Assembly: GCF_900156825.1 (NCBI RefSeq)
Contig: NZ_FTOV01000001.1
Coordinates: forward strand, 310,001-374,000
Direction of reading: 5' to 3'
Length of the DNA: 64,000 bases
Source: Chryseobacterium gambrini
GTDB lineage: Bacteria > Bacteroidota > Bacteroidia > Flavobacteriales > Weeksellaceae
Shown: positions 46,619 to 55,147 of the stretch, piece after piece
Numbering within the stretch: the stretch's first letter is position 1
How the letters are laid out: each line of letters opens with the position of its first letter
Program-made: the position numbers and the translations under genes
The notes under the pieces: generated by a model
Database searches by the model: none
What the model was told of the DNA's origin: nothing
What the model saw: only the letters and a program-made list of their open reading frames with translations

Positions 46619-47764
46619 TTGAATATGATACAGCCTATAAAGCATTTTGCCATTAACTGGGTTGACGGGATGAAGGTTTCCCAGAGACATCTTAATGATC
46701 AGGACAATTTTTTAATCGATACCATCCGAGATTCCAACTCTTTGGGAATAACGACCTATAATTACGGACTTTTACCCATTTCAAATCATTTTACGGACCG
46801 GACAATTTTTGATGTTCATAATACCGCAACCAATGATGTTCAGTTGGTTATCAAACATTGCAGCGCAGTTACGATGGCGGGTTACAGAATTGAACTGAAC
46901 GACAGGAGAGTGAGCGTAAAATCTCTGGCTAAATCCATGCACGAGGAACAGACAGACGGAGAATATTACATCCTGATTTCGGTGAATCCATTTGATAAAG
47001 TTCCTTTCGGAGATATCGATCCGGAAGAAATTCCGCCCCGTCATCCGAACGCACAATCAAACCACCATATCGAACTGCTTCCTGTAACTTCCCTGAACAG
47101 CAGCTATTCCGGAGGAAATTATCTGATCATCGGAAAAGTAGATTTGAAAGGAAATATCGCGCAGGTAGATTCTAATTTTATTCCGCCATGCACATCGATT
47201 CAGAGTCATCCTGCCTTGCTGGATTATTATAACAATTTCGCAAAATCCATTGGAAATTTACAGCAGTATGCTTTTAAAATTATTCAGAAAGCTTCTCATA
47301 AAAATCAGAATACGGCATTGGCACAAAATGTAAAATTCCTGTGCAATACCATGATCGATACTTTTGGGGATATGTACTTTCAATTCAGAAATATTACGCC
47401 TTATCAGCCGCCTGTATTTTTAATTGAATCTTTTGCAAAACTTGCACTCCGACTGTATAATGCGACTCAGGTTCTGGTTCCTGCGGAATTGGAAGAAATG
47501 CTGAATTACAGTCTGGAATGGAGTGAAATTGCTCCTCATACCTTGCTTAATCAGCTTTCAATAGTTGCCGAAACCAATTACGATCATCATAATTGCGGAG
47601 AACCGTTCCTTTACATTCAGCAGATGCTGCGAAGTCTTGAAGCAATCTTTGCCAAACTGAGTGAACTGGATTACATTGGTCAGAGAAAAGAAAATATTAT
47701 TGTTAACGAGCAGGAAGTTTCCAATAATAATAACCCGAAAAGAGGGTGGAGTGTGCTGGATTAG
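46619..47764 (+). CDS. tssK: Type VI secretion baseplate subunit TssK (T6SSiii)
   Basis: A 381-residue baseplate adaptor with the TssK opening ...HFAINWVDGMKVSQRHLNDQDNFLIDTIRDS (proteobacterial TssK has WxEGmfLxPQHFQqqd). Later segments VILPVT-like HIELLPVTSL, DSNFIPPCTSIQSHPALLDYY and YQPPVFLIESFAKLAL fit the shoulder and neck domains. It links the baseplate to the membrane complex. The start used is the first ATG in frame (46625, MIQPIKHFAINWV, also likely); ORF start at 46619 differs by two codons. A terminator follows. Confidence 0.82.
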   Translation: MNMIQPIKHFAINWVDGMKVSQRHLNDQDNFLIDTIRDSNSLGITTYNYGLLPISNHFTDRTIFDVHNTATNDVQLVIKHCSAVTMAGYRIELNDRRVSVKSLAKSMHEEQTDGEYYILISVNPFDKVPFGDIDPEEIPPRHPNAQSNHHIELLPVTSLNSSYSGGNYLIIGKVDLKGNIAQVDSNFIPPCTSIQSHPALLDYYNNFAKSIGNLQQYAFKIIQKASHKNQNTALAQNVKFLCNTMIDTFGDMYFQFRNITPYQPPVFLIESFAKLALRLYNATQVLVPAELEEMLNYSLEWSEIAPHTLLNQLSIVAETNYDHHNCGEPFLYIQQMLRSLEAIFAKLSELDYIGQRKENIIVNEQEVSNNNNPKRGWSVLD

Positions 47765-47789
47765 TGCTAGAAACATATTTAAAAAATAC

Positions 47790-47822
47790 AAATCCCGATA
47801 CGATAAATTCGGGATTTTTTGT
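47790..47822 (+). terminator. Terminator of the tssG-N-K operon
   Basis: AAATCCCGA (47790-47798) pairs with TCGGGATTT (47809-47817), then T-rich. Confidence 0.87.
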
Positions 47823-47908
47823 GTAAAATTGTCAGACGTTAAATTTCTTTGGAAATCAAATTATTGAAAATGATTATTCTTTCGTCAGAATTAAAAAGTA
47901 AAAAAAAA

Positions 47909-49087
47909 ATGAATGCAGCTAAAATAAGAGAAGATATAAGAGGTCTTTCGGACGGAAAAATTTTCATGAATAATGCAGGATCTTCTTTAATGCCTTCAAT
48001 CGTAGTGGATTCAATGATTGATTATTTAAAGCAGGAAGAACAATTCGGAGGATATGAGGTTGCGAACAGAAATGCTGAATTATTAGAAGGATTTTATGAG
48101 GAGACTGCAAAACTGATTAACTGTAAACCTTCCAATATCGCCTTTGCAATAAGTGCGACCGAAGCCTTTGCAAAGGCATTATCGAGCATTGTTTTTAAAG
48201 AAAATGATGTCATTATCACAACGGCTGATGATTATATTTCCAGTCAGATTACCTTTATTTCGCTTCAGAAAAAATTAAATATCAAAATCATCAGAACAAG
48301 AAATCTTTCCGACAACGAGATTGATCTGGAAGATCTTGAAAATCTGATCAGAAAATACAGCCCGAAATTAGTTGCCGTTACGCATATTCCCACCAATTCG
48401 GGACTGATTCAGAATGTTGAAGGAGTCGGCAAAATCTGTAAAAGATATAATATTTTGTATTTGGTTGATGCCTGTCAGTCAGTTGGTCAAATGGTGGTTG
48501 ATGTCGAAAAAATTGGCTGCGATTTTCTGACGGCAACAGGAAGGAAATTTTTGCGCGGACCGAGAGGAACAGGGTTTTTATATGTTTCGGATAAAGTTTT
48601 GGAACAGAATTACGCACCTTTGCTGTTGGATATGAGAGGAGCGAACTGGACAGAATACAATGATTATGAATTGTTTAAAACAGCCAAAAGATTTGAGCAC
48701 TGGGAAATTTCCTATGCTTCTCTATTAGGAGTTAAACACGCCATACAATATGCCAACAATATCGGATTGGATAATATTGAAGCATACAATAAGATTTTAT
48801 CTGAAAAATTACGAAACAGACTCAAAGACAGCGGCTTTAAAGTTTGGGATTGGGGAAATCATCTGAGCAGCATCGTTACATTTTCCGGTCCGGATGGCGA
48901 TCTGGAAAATATTCAGAAGGTTTTGAAAGAAAATAATGTTTTTTTCTCAGTGACGTATAAGAATTCAGCGTTAATTGATTTTACAAATAAAAAAATCAAC
49001 GGAATCGTGAGAGTATCGCCTCATTATTTCAATACTCCGGATGAGATTGACCAGGTTTCTGAAATACTGAAGAATAGTTTAAAATAA
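47909..49087 (+). CDS. Class V aminotransferase (cysteine desulfurase/epimerase-like)
   Basis: A 393-residue fold-type I PLP enzyme. IFMNNAGSSLMPSIVVDSM, ISATEAFAKALSSIVF, AVTHIPTNSGLIQNVEGVGKIC, YLVDACQSVGQMVVDVEKIGCDFLTATGRKFLRGPRGTGFLYV (Lys after GR) are class V signatures. It lacks the conserved C-terminal active-site Cys loop of IscS-type desulfurases as far as I can see, so isopenicillin-N-epimerase-like or kynureninase-like activity is more likely. Start: the ATG at 47909 (MNAAKIRED) is preferred; the open frame extends to 47849. Confidence 0.85.
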   Translation: MNAAKIREDIRGLSDGKIFMNNAGSSLMPSIVVDSMIDYLKQEEQFGGYEVANRNAELLEGFYEETAKLINCKPSNIAFAISATEAFAKALSSIVFKENDVIITTADDYISSQITFISLQKKLNIKIIRTRNLSDNEIDLEDLENLIRKYSPKLVAVTHIPTNSGLIQNVEGVGKICKRYNILYLVDACQSVGQMVVDVEKIGCDFLTATGRKFLRGPRGTGFLYVSDKVLEQNYAPLLLDMRGANWTEYNDYELFKTAKRFEHWEISYASLLGVKHAIQYANNIGLDNIEAYNKILSEKLRNRLKDSGFKVWDWGNHLSSIVTFSGPDGDLENIQKVLKENNVFFSVTYKNSALIDFTNKKINGIVRVSPHYFNTPDEIDQVSEILKNSLK

Positions 49088-49528
49088 TATTTATCCGCTT
49101 TCGACAAGCTTAGGACATCGCTTAAAATAATTAATCAGTCTGTTTAAATTTTTTATTTAACAGGAAAAGGCACAAAAGATTAACGAAGCATTTATTTAAA
49201 GTTGATGATTATAAATGAAAAGATCACAATAGATTTTAAAATCTTTGATTTTTATTCTTTTGATTGCTTTGATTATTCTGGAAATCCGCTTTATCAAGCT
49301 TTTTTACCACAAAAGATTTAAACATTTTAGTTGTTTAAGTTTAATGCTCAAATGGAAAGAAAGAGCACATAAGTTTAAAAATCAAAGATTTTTTTCTTTG
49401 CAGACTTTTGAAATACTTTAAATAAATCCAATAAAGACTTTTGTCTCTTTTGCGGTTTATTCTGAATTTAGTTTAAACAAGTTTAATATGAAGTAAGCTT
49501 GTTGAAGCATATATTTAAGGCTAAAAAA
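49088..49528. other. 441-bp gene-free stretch, mostly repeat copy C
   Basis: Holds a dispersed repeat fragment at 49095-49121 (CTTTCGACAAGCTTAGGACA) and the inverted-repeat element at 49158-49459. No gene seen. Confidence 0.6.
49158..49459 (+). repeat. MITE-like inverted-repeat element, copy C (composite)
   Basis: Left end TTAACAGGAAAAGGCACAAA; right end CTTTTGTCTCTTTTGCGGTT. The first half (49192-49281) matches copy B in inverse orientation. The second half holds CCACAAAAGATT and AAAAATCAAAGATTTTTT, as if a second element in the opposite orientation were inserted, making 302 bp instead of ~165. Confidence 0.75.
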
Positions 49529-50182
49529 TTATTTCTTCACCAGTATTTTTTCCGTCGCTTTTTTGCTTAAAACTTCCTGTTTTCCTTCGATTTCGATGGT
49601 TACGGATCTATCAAAGCTTTCAATTTTAATAATTTTGATTTTTTTATTCAGGAGTAAATTTCTTTCGGTGAGATAATTTAAAAAAGCATCGTCCGAAAGT
49701 GTAACCGATGCAAACACAACCGTTTCGCCAACCTCGCAGTTGCTTAGCTTTTGCAGATCCTGTGCAATGATATTTCCGTCTTTATCGGGAATGGGTTCTC
49801 CATGAGGATCGAATTTCGGATAATCCAGAATTTCATCCATTTTGTCAAAGAAAACAGCAGAGTGGACGTGTTCCAGTTGTTCCGCGATCTCATGAACATT
49901 TTCCCAGCCAAAATTCATTTTTTTCACCAGAAACATTTCTGTAAGGCGGTGTTTTCTTACGACCAAAGAAGCTTCACGACGACCTTTATCCGTGACAATC
50001 AAAGGTTTGTAAGTTTCGTAAATTACCCAGCTTTTGTCTGCAAATTTCTTCATCATATTGTTAACGCTTGGCATTTTTACGTTCAGAAATTTGCTCAGTT
50101 CGTTAATCGTCACTTTTCCCTCATGGTCTACCAGATGAAACAAAGCTTTCAGATAATTCTCTTCTGTTAATGTATTTTTCAA
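49529..50182 (-). CDS. DtxR/MntR family metal-dependent regulator
   Basis: About 217 residues from the TTG at 50182 (LKNTLTEENYLKALFHL). The winged HTH is at residues 10-65 (VTINELSKFLNVKMPSVNNMMKKFADKSWVIYETYKPLIVTDKG), the metal/dimer domain follows (HRLTEMFLVKKMNFGWENVHEIAEQLEHVHS), then PHGEPIPDKDG and a C-terminal SH3-like FeoA domain. It should repress Mn or Fe uptake genes when metal is bound. The first His/Glu/Cys ligands suggest MntR-like metal choice, not provable here. A 22-bp operator overlaps its promoter, so autoregulation is likely. Confidence 0.9.
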   Translation of the reverse strand: MKNTLTEENYLKALFHLVDHEGKVTINELSKFLNVKMPSVNNMMKKFADKSWVIYETYKPLIVTDKGRREASLVVRKHRLTEMFLVKKMNFGWENVHEIAEQLEHVHSAVFFDKMDEILDYPKFDPHGEPIPDKDGNIIAQDLQKLSNCEVGETVVFASVTLSDDAFLNYLTERNLLLNKKIKIIKIESFDRSVTIEIEGKQEVLSKKATEKILVKK

Positions 50183-50184
50183 AA

Positions 50185-50214
50185 TGTTAGATGATATTCT
50201 GTACAAATCTAACA
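50185..50214 (-). promoter_or_regulatory. Operator and -7 box of the DtxR/MntR-type gene
   Basis: TGTTAGAT (50185-50192) and ATCTAACA (50207-50214) form a perfect 8-bp inverted repeat with a 14-bp spacer. The minus-strand box TAGATTTG (50204-50211) fits TAnnTTTG and lies inside it. Repressor bound here would block RNA polymerase. It also shows the TTG at 50215 is inside the promoter, so translation starts at 50182. Confidence 0.7.
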
Positions 50215-50266
50215 AAATATTATGAATAAATTAGGCACTTTCGGCGAACTTTTTTAATTTTACTCT

Positions 50267-51298
50267 ATGAAATTTTCATTCAAAAACGACTATTCAGAAG
50301 GTTGTCATCCCAATATTTTAAAAGCTCTTACAGAGCATAATCTCGATCAGCAAGCCGGTTACGGAGAAGACCTGTATTCTTTAGAAGCAAAAGCACTGAT
50401 AAAAGAAAAAATCGCCAGTCCGGATTCTGAGATCTATTTTGTTTCAGGCGGAACGCAGGCAAATCTTATCGTTATTTCTTCGGTTTTAAGACCTTATCAA
50501 TGTGCAGTTTCTGCATCGACAGGACATATTCTTAACAATGAGACCGGAGCTATTGAAGCAACGGGACATAAAATTCTGAGCATTGAAAAAGCAGACGGAA
50601 AATTAACTCCGGAAGATATTATTCCGGTTCTTGAGAATCATAGCAACGTTCCGCATCAGGTAATGCCGAAGCTGGTTTATATATCGAATTCTACAGAGTT
50701 GGGAACGATTTATACCTTAAAAGAATTGGAAGAACTTTCTACATTCTGTAAAGAAAAAGGTCTTTATCTTTTCATGGACGGTGCGAGAATGGGACATGGT
50801 TTAACCTCCGAAATCAGTGATCTTACGCTGGAAAAAGTGGCAGAGCTGACTGACGTTTTTTATCTCGGAGGAACCAAAAACGGAGCTTTAATCGGGGAAG
50901 CCATCGTAATCAATAACAAAGAGCTGCAACAGGATTTCGCCTTTAATATCAAACAGAAAGGAGCATTACTTGCCAAAGGAAGACTTTTGGGAATTCAGTT
51001 TCTGGAACTGATGAAAAATGATCTGTACTTTGATCTGGCAAAACACGCCAATTCGCAGGCGATGAAGATGAAAAATGCAATGAAAGAAAGGGGAGTGCAG
51101 TTTTTATCTGATACATACACCAATCAGATTTTCCCGATTCTGAGCCATGATTTAATTGAAAAACTATCTAAAAAGTTTGAATTTTATGTCTGGAAGAAAA
51201 TCGATGAGCATTTTTCTGCTGTCCGACTCATCACTTCTTGGAATACAGATGATGAAGCCGTAAACAGTTTTATAGCAATTATTAACAAAGAATTATAA
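50267..51298 (+). CDS. Low-specificity threonine aldolase-type PLP lyase
   Basis: A 343-residue fold-type I PLP enzyme that cleaves beta-hydroxy amino acids such as L-threonine or allo-threonine to glycine. SFKNDYSEGCHPNILKAL, FVSGGTQANLIVISSVLRPYQ, ETGAIEATGHKI, LFMDGARMGHGL and the PLP lysine in FYLGGTKNGALIGEAIV are all family signatures. The family also includes aromatic beta-eliminating lyases, hence the name class. It ends at a bidirectional terminator. Confidence 0.9.
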   Translation: MKFSFKNDYSEGCHPNILKALTEHNLDQQAGYGEDLYSLEAKALIKEKIASPDSEIYFVSGGTQANLIVISSVLRPYQCAVSASTGHILNNETGAIEATGHKILSIEKADGKLTPEDIIPVLENHSNVPHQVMPKLVYISNSTELGTIYTLKELEELSTFCKEKGLYLFMDGARMGHGLTSEISDLTLEKVAELTDVFYLGGTKNGALIGEAIVINNKELQQDFAFNIKQKGALLAKGRLLGIQFLELMKNDLYFDLAKHANSQAMKMKNAMKERGVQFLSDTYTNQIFPILSHDLIEKLSKKFEFYVWKKIDEHFSAVRLITSWNTDDEAVNSFIAIINKEL

Positions 51299-51300
51299 AA

Positions 51301-51326
51301 AAATGCAACCGCTTTTGGTTGCATTT
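51301..51326. terminator. Bidirectional terminator
   Basis: AAATGCAACC (51301-51310), loop GCTTTT, GGTTGCATTT (51317-51326), between convergent genes; a T-run follows on the minus strand. Confidence 0.88.
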
Positions 51327-51331
51327 ATATT

Positions 51332-51835
51332 TTACTGTAGAGCCTTTGTAACCGTATTGCAATCAGCCGTTTTAAGGTTTCTTCCGCCTTCATATTTTAT
51401 CTTTTTCTCGTTGGCATATTTTGTTCCGGTTTCGGCATCACGTTCGCCGATTCCTTCCATTAAGCCGTCTTTGGTCTGTATAAAATAGATGTCATTTTTA
51501 TTTCCTGAAACTCCTTCAGAAGCAAATTCATAAGTCAGTTTAAGCGTATCTCCAGATTTAATTCCGCTTAAAGTTCCTTCATTACTGTCTTTTTCGCTGT
51601 TTTTGGTCGCCATTTTTCCGGTGATGGTTCCCAGATTATCGTCAATGCTTACAAAAACGGTATCTTTTCCGGTAACTCCCATGTAACAAAATGATTTTGC
51701 ACCCAGTGTATCCGTAACTTTTTCTGTTGTCGCAGCAGTATCCGCAGAAACTTCATTTGCAGCCGGAGCTTCCGGTTTTTTGTTGCAGTTAAACAATACA
51801 ACCGATAGTGAGCTTAATAAAAGTAATTTTTTCAT
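51332..51835 (-). CDS. Putative lipoprotein, unknown
   Basis: A 167-residue lipoprotein starting at the ATG at 51835 (MKKLLLLSSLSVVLFNC; lipobox LFNC). The first 30 mature residues are Ala/Glu/Thr-rich, a flexible linker. The core (KSFCYMGVTGKDTVFVSIDDNLGTITGKMATKN...GTLSGIKSGDTLKLTYEFASEGV) is a small beta domain conserved in Flavobacteriia lipoproteins. No function known. Confidence 0.8.
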   Translation of the reverse strand: MKKLLLLSSLSVVLFNCNKKPEAPAANEVSADTAATTEKVTDTLGAKSFCYMGVTGKDTVFVSIDDNLGTITGKMATKNSEKDSNEGTLSGIKSGDTLKLTYEFASEGVSGNKNDIYFIQTKDGLMEGIGERDAETGTKYANEKKIKYEGGRNLKTADCNTVTKALQ

Positions 51836-51971
51836 AACCTTATTATTTATAGTCAAATTTTTTCGATTTTACTAAAATACTAATTTATGATGACAATTGA
51901 ATTTTGTTAAGATAATGATTTATTGTTAAATTTTGTATAAATTAAAAATATACAGTTTTATGAAATATAAA

Positions 51972-52550
51972 CTAATCATTTAAACCTTTTCCGTTAAGAA
52001 TTTCAGGGATATATTTTTCAATTCTTGATATTCTGGTTTTTGACTGTTTTGCTGATGAGAAATAGAGTAGATACGCACGCTGTCTTCCCGGAGTTAACGC
52101 TTCAAAAGCTTTCTGAAGTTCCAGATTCTCATTTAGTTTTTGAGCAAATTCTTCCGGTATGTTGAATTCATGTGTTTTTTTCATTTCAACTTTCGCTCCG
52201 GATTCTTCAATTTCCACCGCTTCAAATATGTAATCGCTTAAAACATTCTCTAAATCAATAATCTGTTGCAGATTTGTAAAACGAATCTGTCTTGTTGCCT
52301 GTATATTTTCTGTCTGCCGAATCAAAATATTTTCAGAATCCTTCATCAAAGCGCCTTTGAAAAAGAGGAGTGCGCAATATTCTTTAAAACCATGAATCAG
52401 GAATATATTTTTCCCTTCGTATGTATAACACGGACAGCCCCATTTTAAATCTTCTGTAAGCTCAGTTTTCAATGCAATTGTTCGTAATTTTTCAAATTCT
52501 GTCTGCCATTGTCCGGTTTTATTAAAAAAGAAATCAACTTTTGGATTCAT
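51972..52550 (-). CDS. YdeI/DUF1801 family protein
   Basis: A 192-residue cytoplasmic protein. The N-terminal half is a DUF1801 domain (LRTIALKTELTEDLKWGCPCYTYEGKNIFLIHGFKEYCALLFFKGALM), the C-terminal half the YdeI/OmdA domain (FEALTPGRQRAYLLYFSSAKQSKTRISRIEKYIPEIL). The family is linked to peptide-antibiotic resistance in Bacillus but has no known biochemistry. Confidence 0.85.
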   Translation of the reverse strand: MNPKVDFFFNKTGQWQTEFEKLRTIALKTELTEDLKWGCPCYTYEGKNIFLIHGFKEYCALLFFKGALMKDSENILIRQTENIQATRQIRFTNLQQIIDLENVLSDYIFEAVEIEESGAKVEMKKTHEFNIPEEFAQKLNENLELQKAFEALTPGRQRAYLLYFSSAKQSKTRISRIEKYIPEILNGKGLND

Positions 52551-53207
52551 AATATTTTCATTAACAACCGATTATAATCTTTTCGGTTTATAGTGAAATC
52601 AAATTTATTCATTTTTCGTATTGCCACTTAAAATTTATAGAAATTATTTCATAAATGTTTTAAACTAAATCATTACTTGAATCAAAGCTGCTTATTAATG
52701 CAGACAGATTATATAAAATGTAAAATTAATCATAAGATAGAAGTGAAGCTTTTTAAACGCATATGTGGTCTTATAAATTAAATAAATAGCATAGGTAGAG
52801 CTTTGTTTTAAAGCCCTTTAAAACGCATAAATGACTATGGATAAAAGATTTAGCAGAATTTAAAAGAACGACATAAATACTCTATTCAGGCATAAATAAA
52901 AAATCCTATAATTTATATTATGTTAAATAGAGTGTGTTTTAAGAATTCCTTGATTTTCAAAACCAGAATATTTTCACGACCAAAATTCTTTCAGATGATC
53001 CTGTTTAATTGTTTATTGAAACTTTCCTTTATAATCTCTAACAAATTCAAAACTTTATTTTTCTACTTCAGATATTCTTCAGCGATTTTAATTTTATGAA
53101 TGATTACCGACTCTATCAAAATATTTTTTAAAGGAACTTATCCACAACTGCCCTAAAACTTAGGATTCTCCGGCAAACATTCGTATTTTTACGTTTTAAT
53201 TTTTTAT
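52551..53207. other. 657-bp gene-free, AT-rich stretch
   Basis: No credible gene. It contains weak inverted repeats (ACTCTATT near 52888 with AATAGAGT near 52924), two TTTAAA-ACGCATA words, and one DnaA-box-like TTATCCACA at 53138-53146. Part of it must be the leader of the LexA-like gene. Confidence 0.55.
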
Positions 53208-53888
53208 ATGTCGATTTTTTCAGAAAATATAAGACTTTTACGCGCCAAATTAGGAAAAACCCAACGCGAATTGTCTCAAAAAATACAGATTACAGCTTCC
53301 AGATACAGTTCTTATGAAAACGGAAAATCTAAACCTCCGGTTGATGTTTTAATTAAAATTTCAAGAATTTTTAATGTCAGTATTGATCTTTTGCTGTCGG
53401 TAGATTTAACAAAACATGCGCTTGAAGATATGCTGAAACTTCCTGATAACCGTATTGTTCTGCCTGTAATGGTAGATCAGAACGGCGACGAAAGCATTGA
53501 GATTGTCTCTCAGAAAGCTTCTATGGGTTATTTAACAGGTTACAGCGATCCGGATTATATTGAAAGCCTTCAGAGAATTTCTCTTCCTTTTCTGAAAAAC
53601 GGAAAATTCCGTGCATTTCCTGCGGATGGAGATTCTATGCCGCCCTTTAAGAACGGCTCATACATCATCGGAAAATATATGGAAGGTCTTAATGATCTGA
53701 AATCCGGTAACACCTACGTTTTCATTACTTTAAACGACGGAATTACTTACAAACGTCTGAAATCTAAAAATGAAAATTCTTTAACGGTTGCCGCAGATAA
53801 CACATTTTATGAGCCTTACGAAATTCCTTTAAATGAGGTAGTTGAAGTCTGGCAATATGCAACAGGAATTTTTCCTGAGGATTTTTAA
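53208..53888 (+). CDS. LexA-like XRE/S24 transcriptional repressor
   Basis: A 226-residue regulator. Residues 1-65 are an XRE-type HTH (IRLLRAKLGKTQRELSQKIQITASRYSSYENGKSKPPVDVLIKISRIF). Residues 90-226 are a peptidase S24 LexA-like domain with the Ser in DGDSMPPF (Ser143) and Lys in GITYKRL (Lys182). The Ala-Gly cleavage bond of true LexA is not visible in QKASMGYLTGYSDPDY, so self-cleavage may use another site or be absent. It may control a DNA-damage or prophage-type response; no target is evident. Long empty stretches lie on both sides. Confidence 0.85.
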   Translation: MSIFSENIRLLRAKLGKTQRELSQKIQITASRYSSYENGKSKPPVDVLIKISRIFNVSIDLLLSVDLTKHALEDMLKLPDNRIVLPVMVDQNGDESIEIVSQKASMGYLTGYSDPDYIESLQRISLPFLKNGKFRAFPADGDSMPPFKNGSYIIGKYMEGLNDLKSGNTYVFITLNDGITYKRLKSKNENSLTVAADNTFYEPYEIPLNEVVEVWQYATGIFPEDF

Positions 53889-53895
53889 GGAAAAC

Positions 53896-53932
53896 AAACT
53901 CAATCAATTTATTTATGCTCTTGATTGAGTTT
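53896..53932 (+). terminator. Hairpin after the LexA-like gene
   Basis: AAACTCAATCAA (53896-53907) and TTGATTGAGTTT (53921-53932) form a perfect 12-bp stem. Confidence 0.75.
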
Positions 53933-54069
53933 CTGTACTACTCCATTTTTAGAAATTTTCAAATGATTTTCGTAGAATATTATGTTAAATTACTCTACGG
54001 AAATTATTTTCTATTTTCTGATCAGAATAATTGGATTTTTTACAAATTTTAATCCATATTTCTATATCA

Positions 54070-54098
54070 TAAAAAACACCACTCTTTTACAAGAGTGG
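54070..54098 (-). terminator. Orphan minus-strand terminator
   Basis: Minus-strand CCACTCTT, loop GTAA, AAGAGTGG, then GTGTTTTTT. No minus-strand gene lies just upstream. Confidence 0.6.
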
Positions 54099-54532
54099 CA
54101 TATACCTAATTTTAAAGCAGAATTTAAATATATAAAAGAATGAATAAAACTTTTAGTGATAATTATTTCCTAAATTCTATAAATGATAAAGTTTTGTATT
54201 TTATACATCACTAATGTATGAATAATTTTAATAGTACAAAAGATTTTAATGATATTTTTATAATAAATTTTTATGGATAAATTTTTCCTAAATAAAATAA
54301 TTTATTTTCTATTGATTTATTAATTCATTTGATTGATATTCAAATGTTTATTTTTAAAATTTCTACATCCTGAAATACTCGTCCGATTAATGATAAATTG
54401 CCGGAATTATTTGTTTTTTAAAATAATTCATTAATTTTTATTCAATATGTAGTGATTTGTAATGATTCTAATTCCCCAAAAACGTTGTCTGAATTCCATT
54501 CTGAATTGTTTTAGAATAATTTTTTAGACAAT

Positions 54533-54559
54533 AAAAAAAACTTCCCGTTTCAGGAAGTT
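54533..54559 (-). terminator. Terminator of the PA2169 gene
   Basis: Minus-strand AACTTCC, loop TGAAACG, GGAAGTT, then eight U. Confidence 0.9.
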
Positions 54560-54580
54560 GATCTGTAAGAAAAACAATAA

Positions 54581-55036
54581 CTATTCTTTATAATTGCTTT
54601 TTCCTTTGAATTCATGATAAGAATCTTTGATGTGTTTAAGCTGCTCCGAAACAATTTCCCTGCTTTTTTCGCTCAGTTTTCCGGTGTCAATTGCATTCTG
54701 ATAAGCATCAATCGCTGCTTTTTCGCCAAAAATTACATTTTCAATCGTAGATTCTTCCGTGTTTCCGATGGTAAAAGAGTTTTTGATGTCAATCCACGTT
54801 CTGTGGAGCGTTCCGGCAACAGACGGTGAATCATTCGCTTCTGCTCCATTTTCGGTGATGAGATCAATGAGTTCGTTTTTCATGACTTTCGAAAGAGAAT
54901 TCATTCTCGCGTATTCCGATTTCACGTCGGGATAGCTTTCCCAGATTTTACCTTCCACTTTTGCAAAGCCTTTTATTCTGTCATTCGTAATGTGGACAAG
55001 ATCATTCAAAAGATCGATTTCCTCCTGATTTTTCAT
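54581..55036 (-). CDS. PA2169 family four-helix-bundle protein
   Basis: A 151-residue cytoplasmic helical protein: EEIDLLNDLVHITNDRIKGFAKV, YPDVKSEYARMNSLSKVMKNELIDLITENGAE, SVAGTLHRTWIDIKNSFT and VIFGEKAAIDAYQNAID are its four helices. The family (DUF2383) resembles ferritin-like bundles and is common in stress operons. It lacks the full di-iron Glu/His set, so enzyme activity is doubtful. Confidence 0.88.
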   Translation of the reverse strand: MKNQEEIDLLNDLVHITNDRIKGFAKVEGKIWESYPDVKSEYARMNSLSKVMKNELIDLITENGAEANDSPSVAGTLHRTWIDIKNSFTIGNTEESTIENVIFGEKAAIDAYQNAIDTGKLSEKSREIVSEQLKHIKDSYHEFKGKSNYKE

Positions 55037-55147
55037 ATTATTTTATTATTGGTGTGCTGAAAGCTGTACAAGAATTATACCTTATAGATTCTGCAATAAT
55101 TCAGTTTTAATTAAAATACGACCTCATAAAACAAAATTATATTGTTG

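Larger units (their letters stand above)
53889..54580. other. 692-bp gene-free, AT-rich stretch
   Basis: Contains the repressor terminator at 53896-53932, a separate minus-strand terminator at 54070-54098, and the terminator of the PA2169 gene at 54533-54559. Between these no ORF or known RNA is seen. Confidence 0.55.

Noticed and set aside
43624..47764. S1/P1 nuclease as a T6SS effector
   Set aside because: It is divergent with its own promoter, has a Sec signal peptide, and no immunity gene lies beside it.
53138..53146. DnaA-box-like TTATCCACA as a possible replication origin
   Set aside because: A single box with no cluster, no dnaA or dnaN nearby, and no strand-bias change visible.
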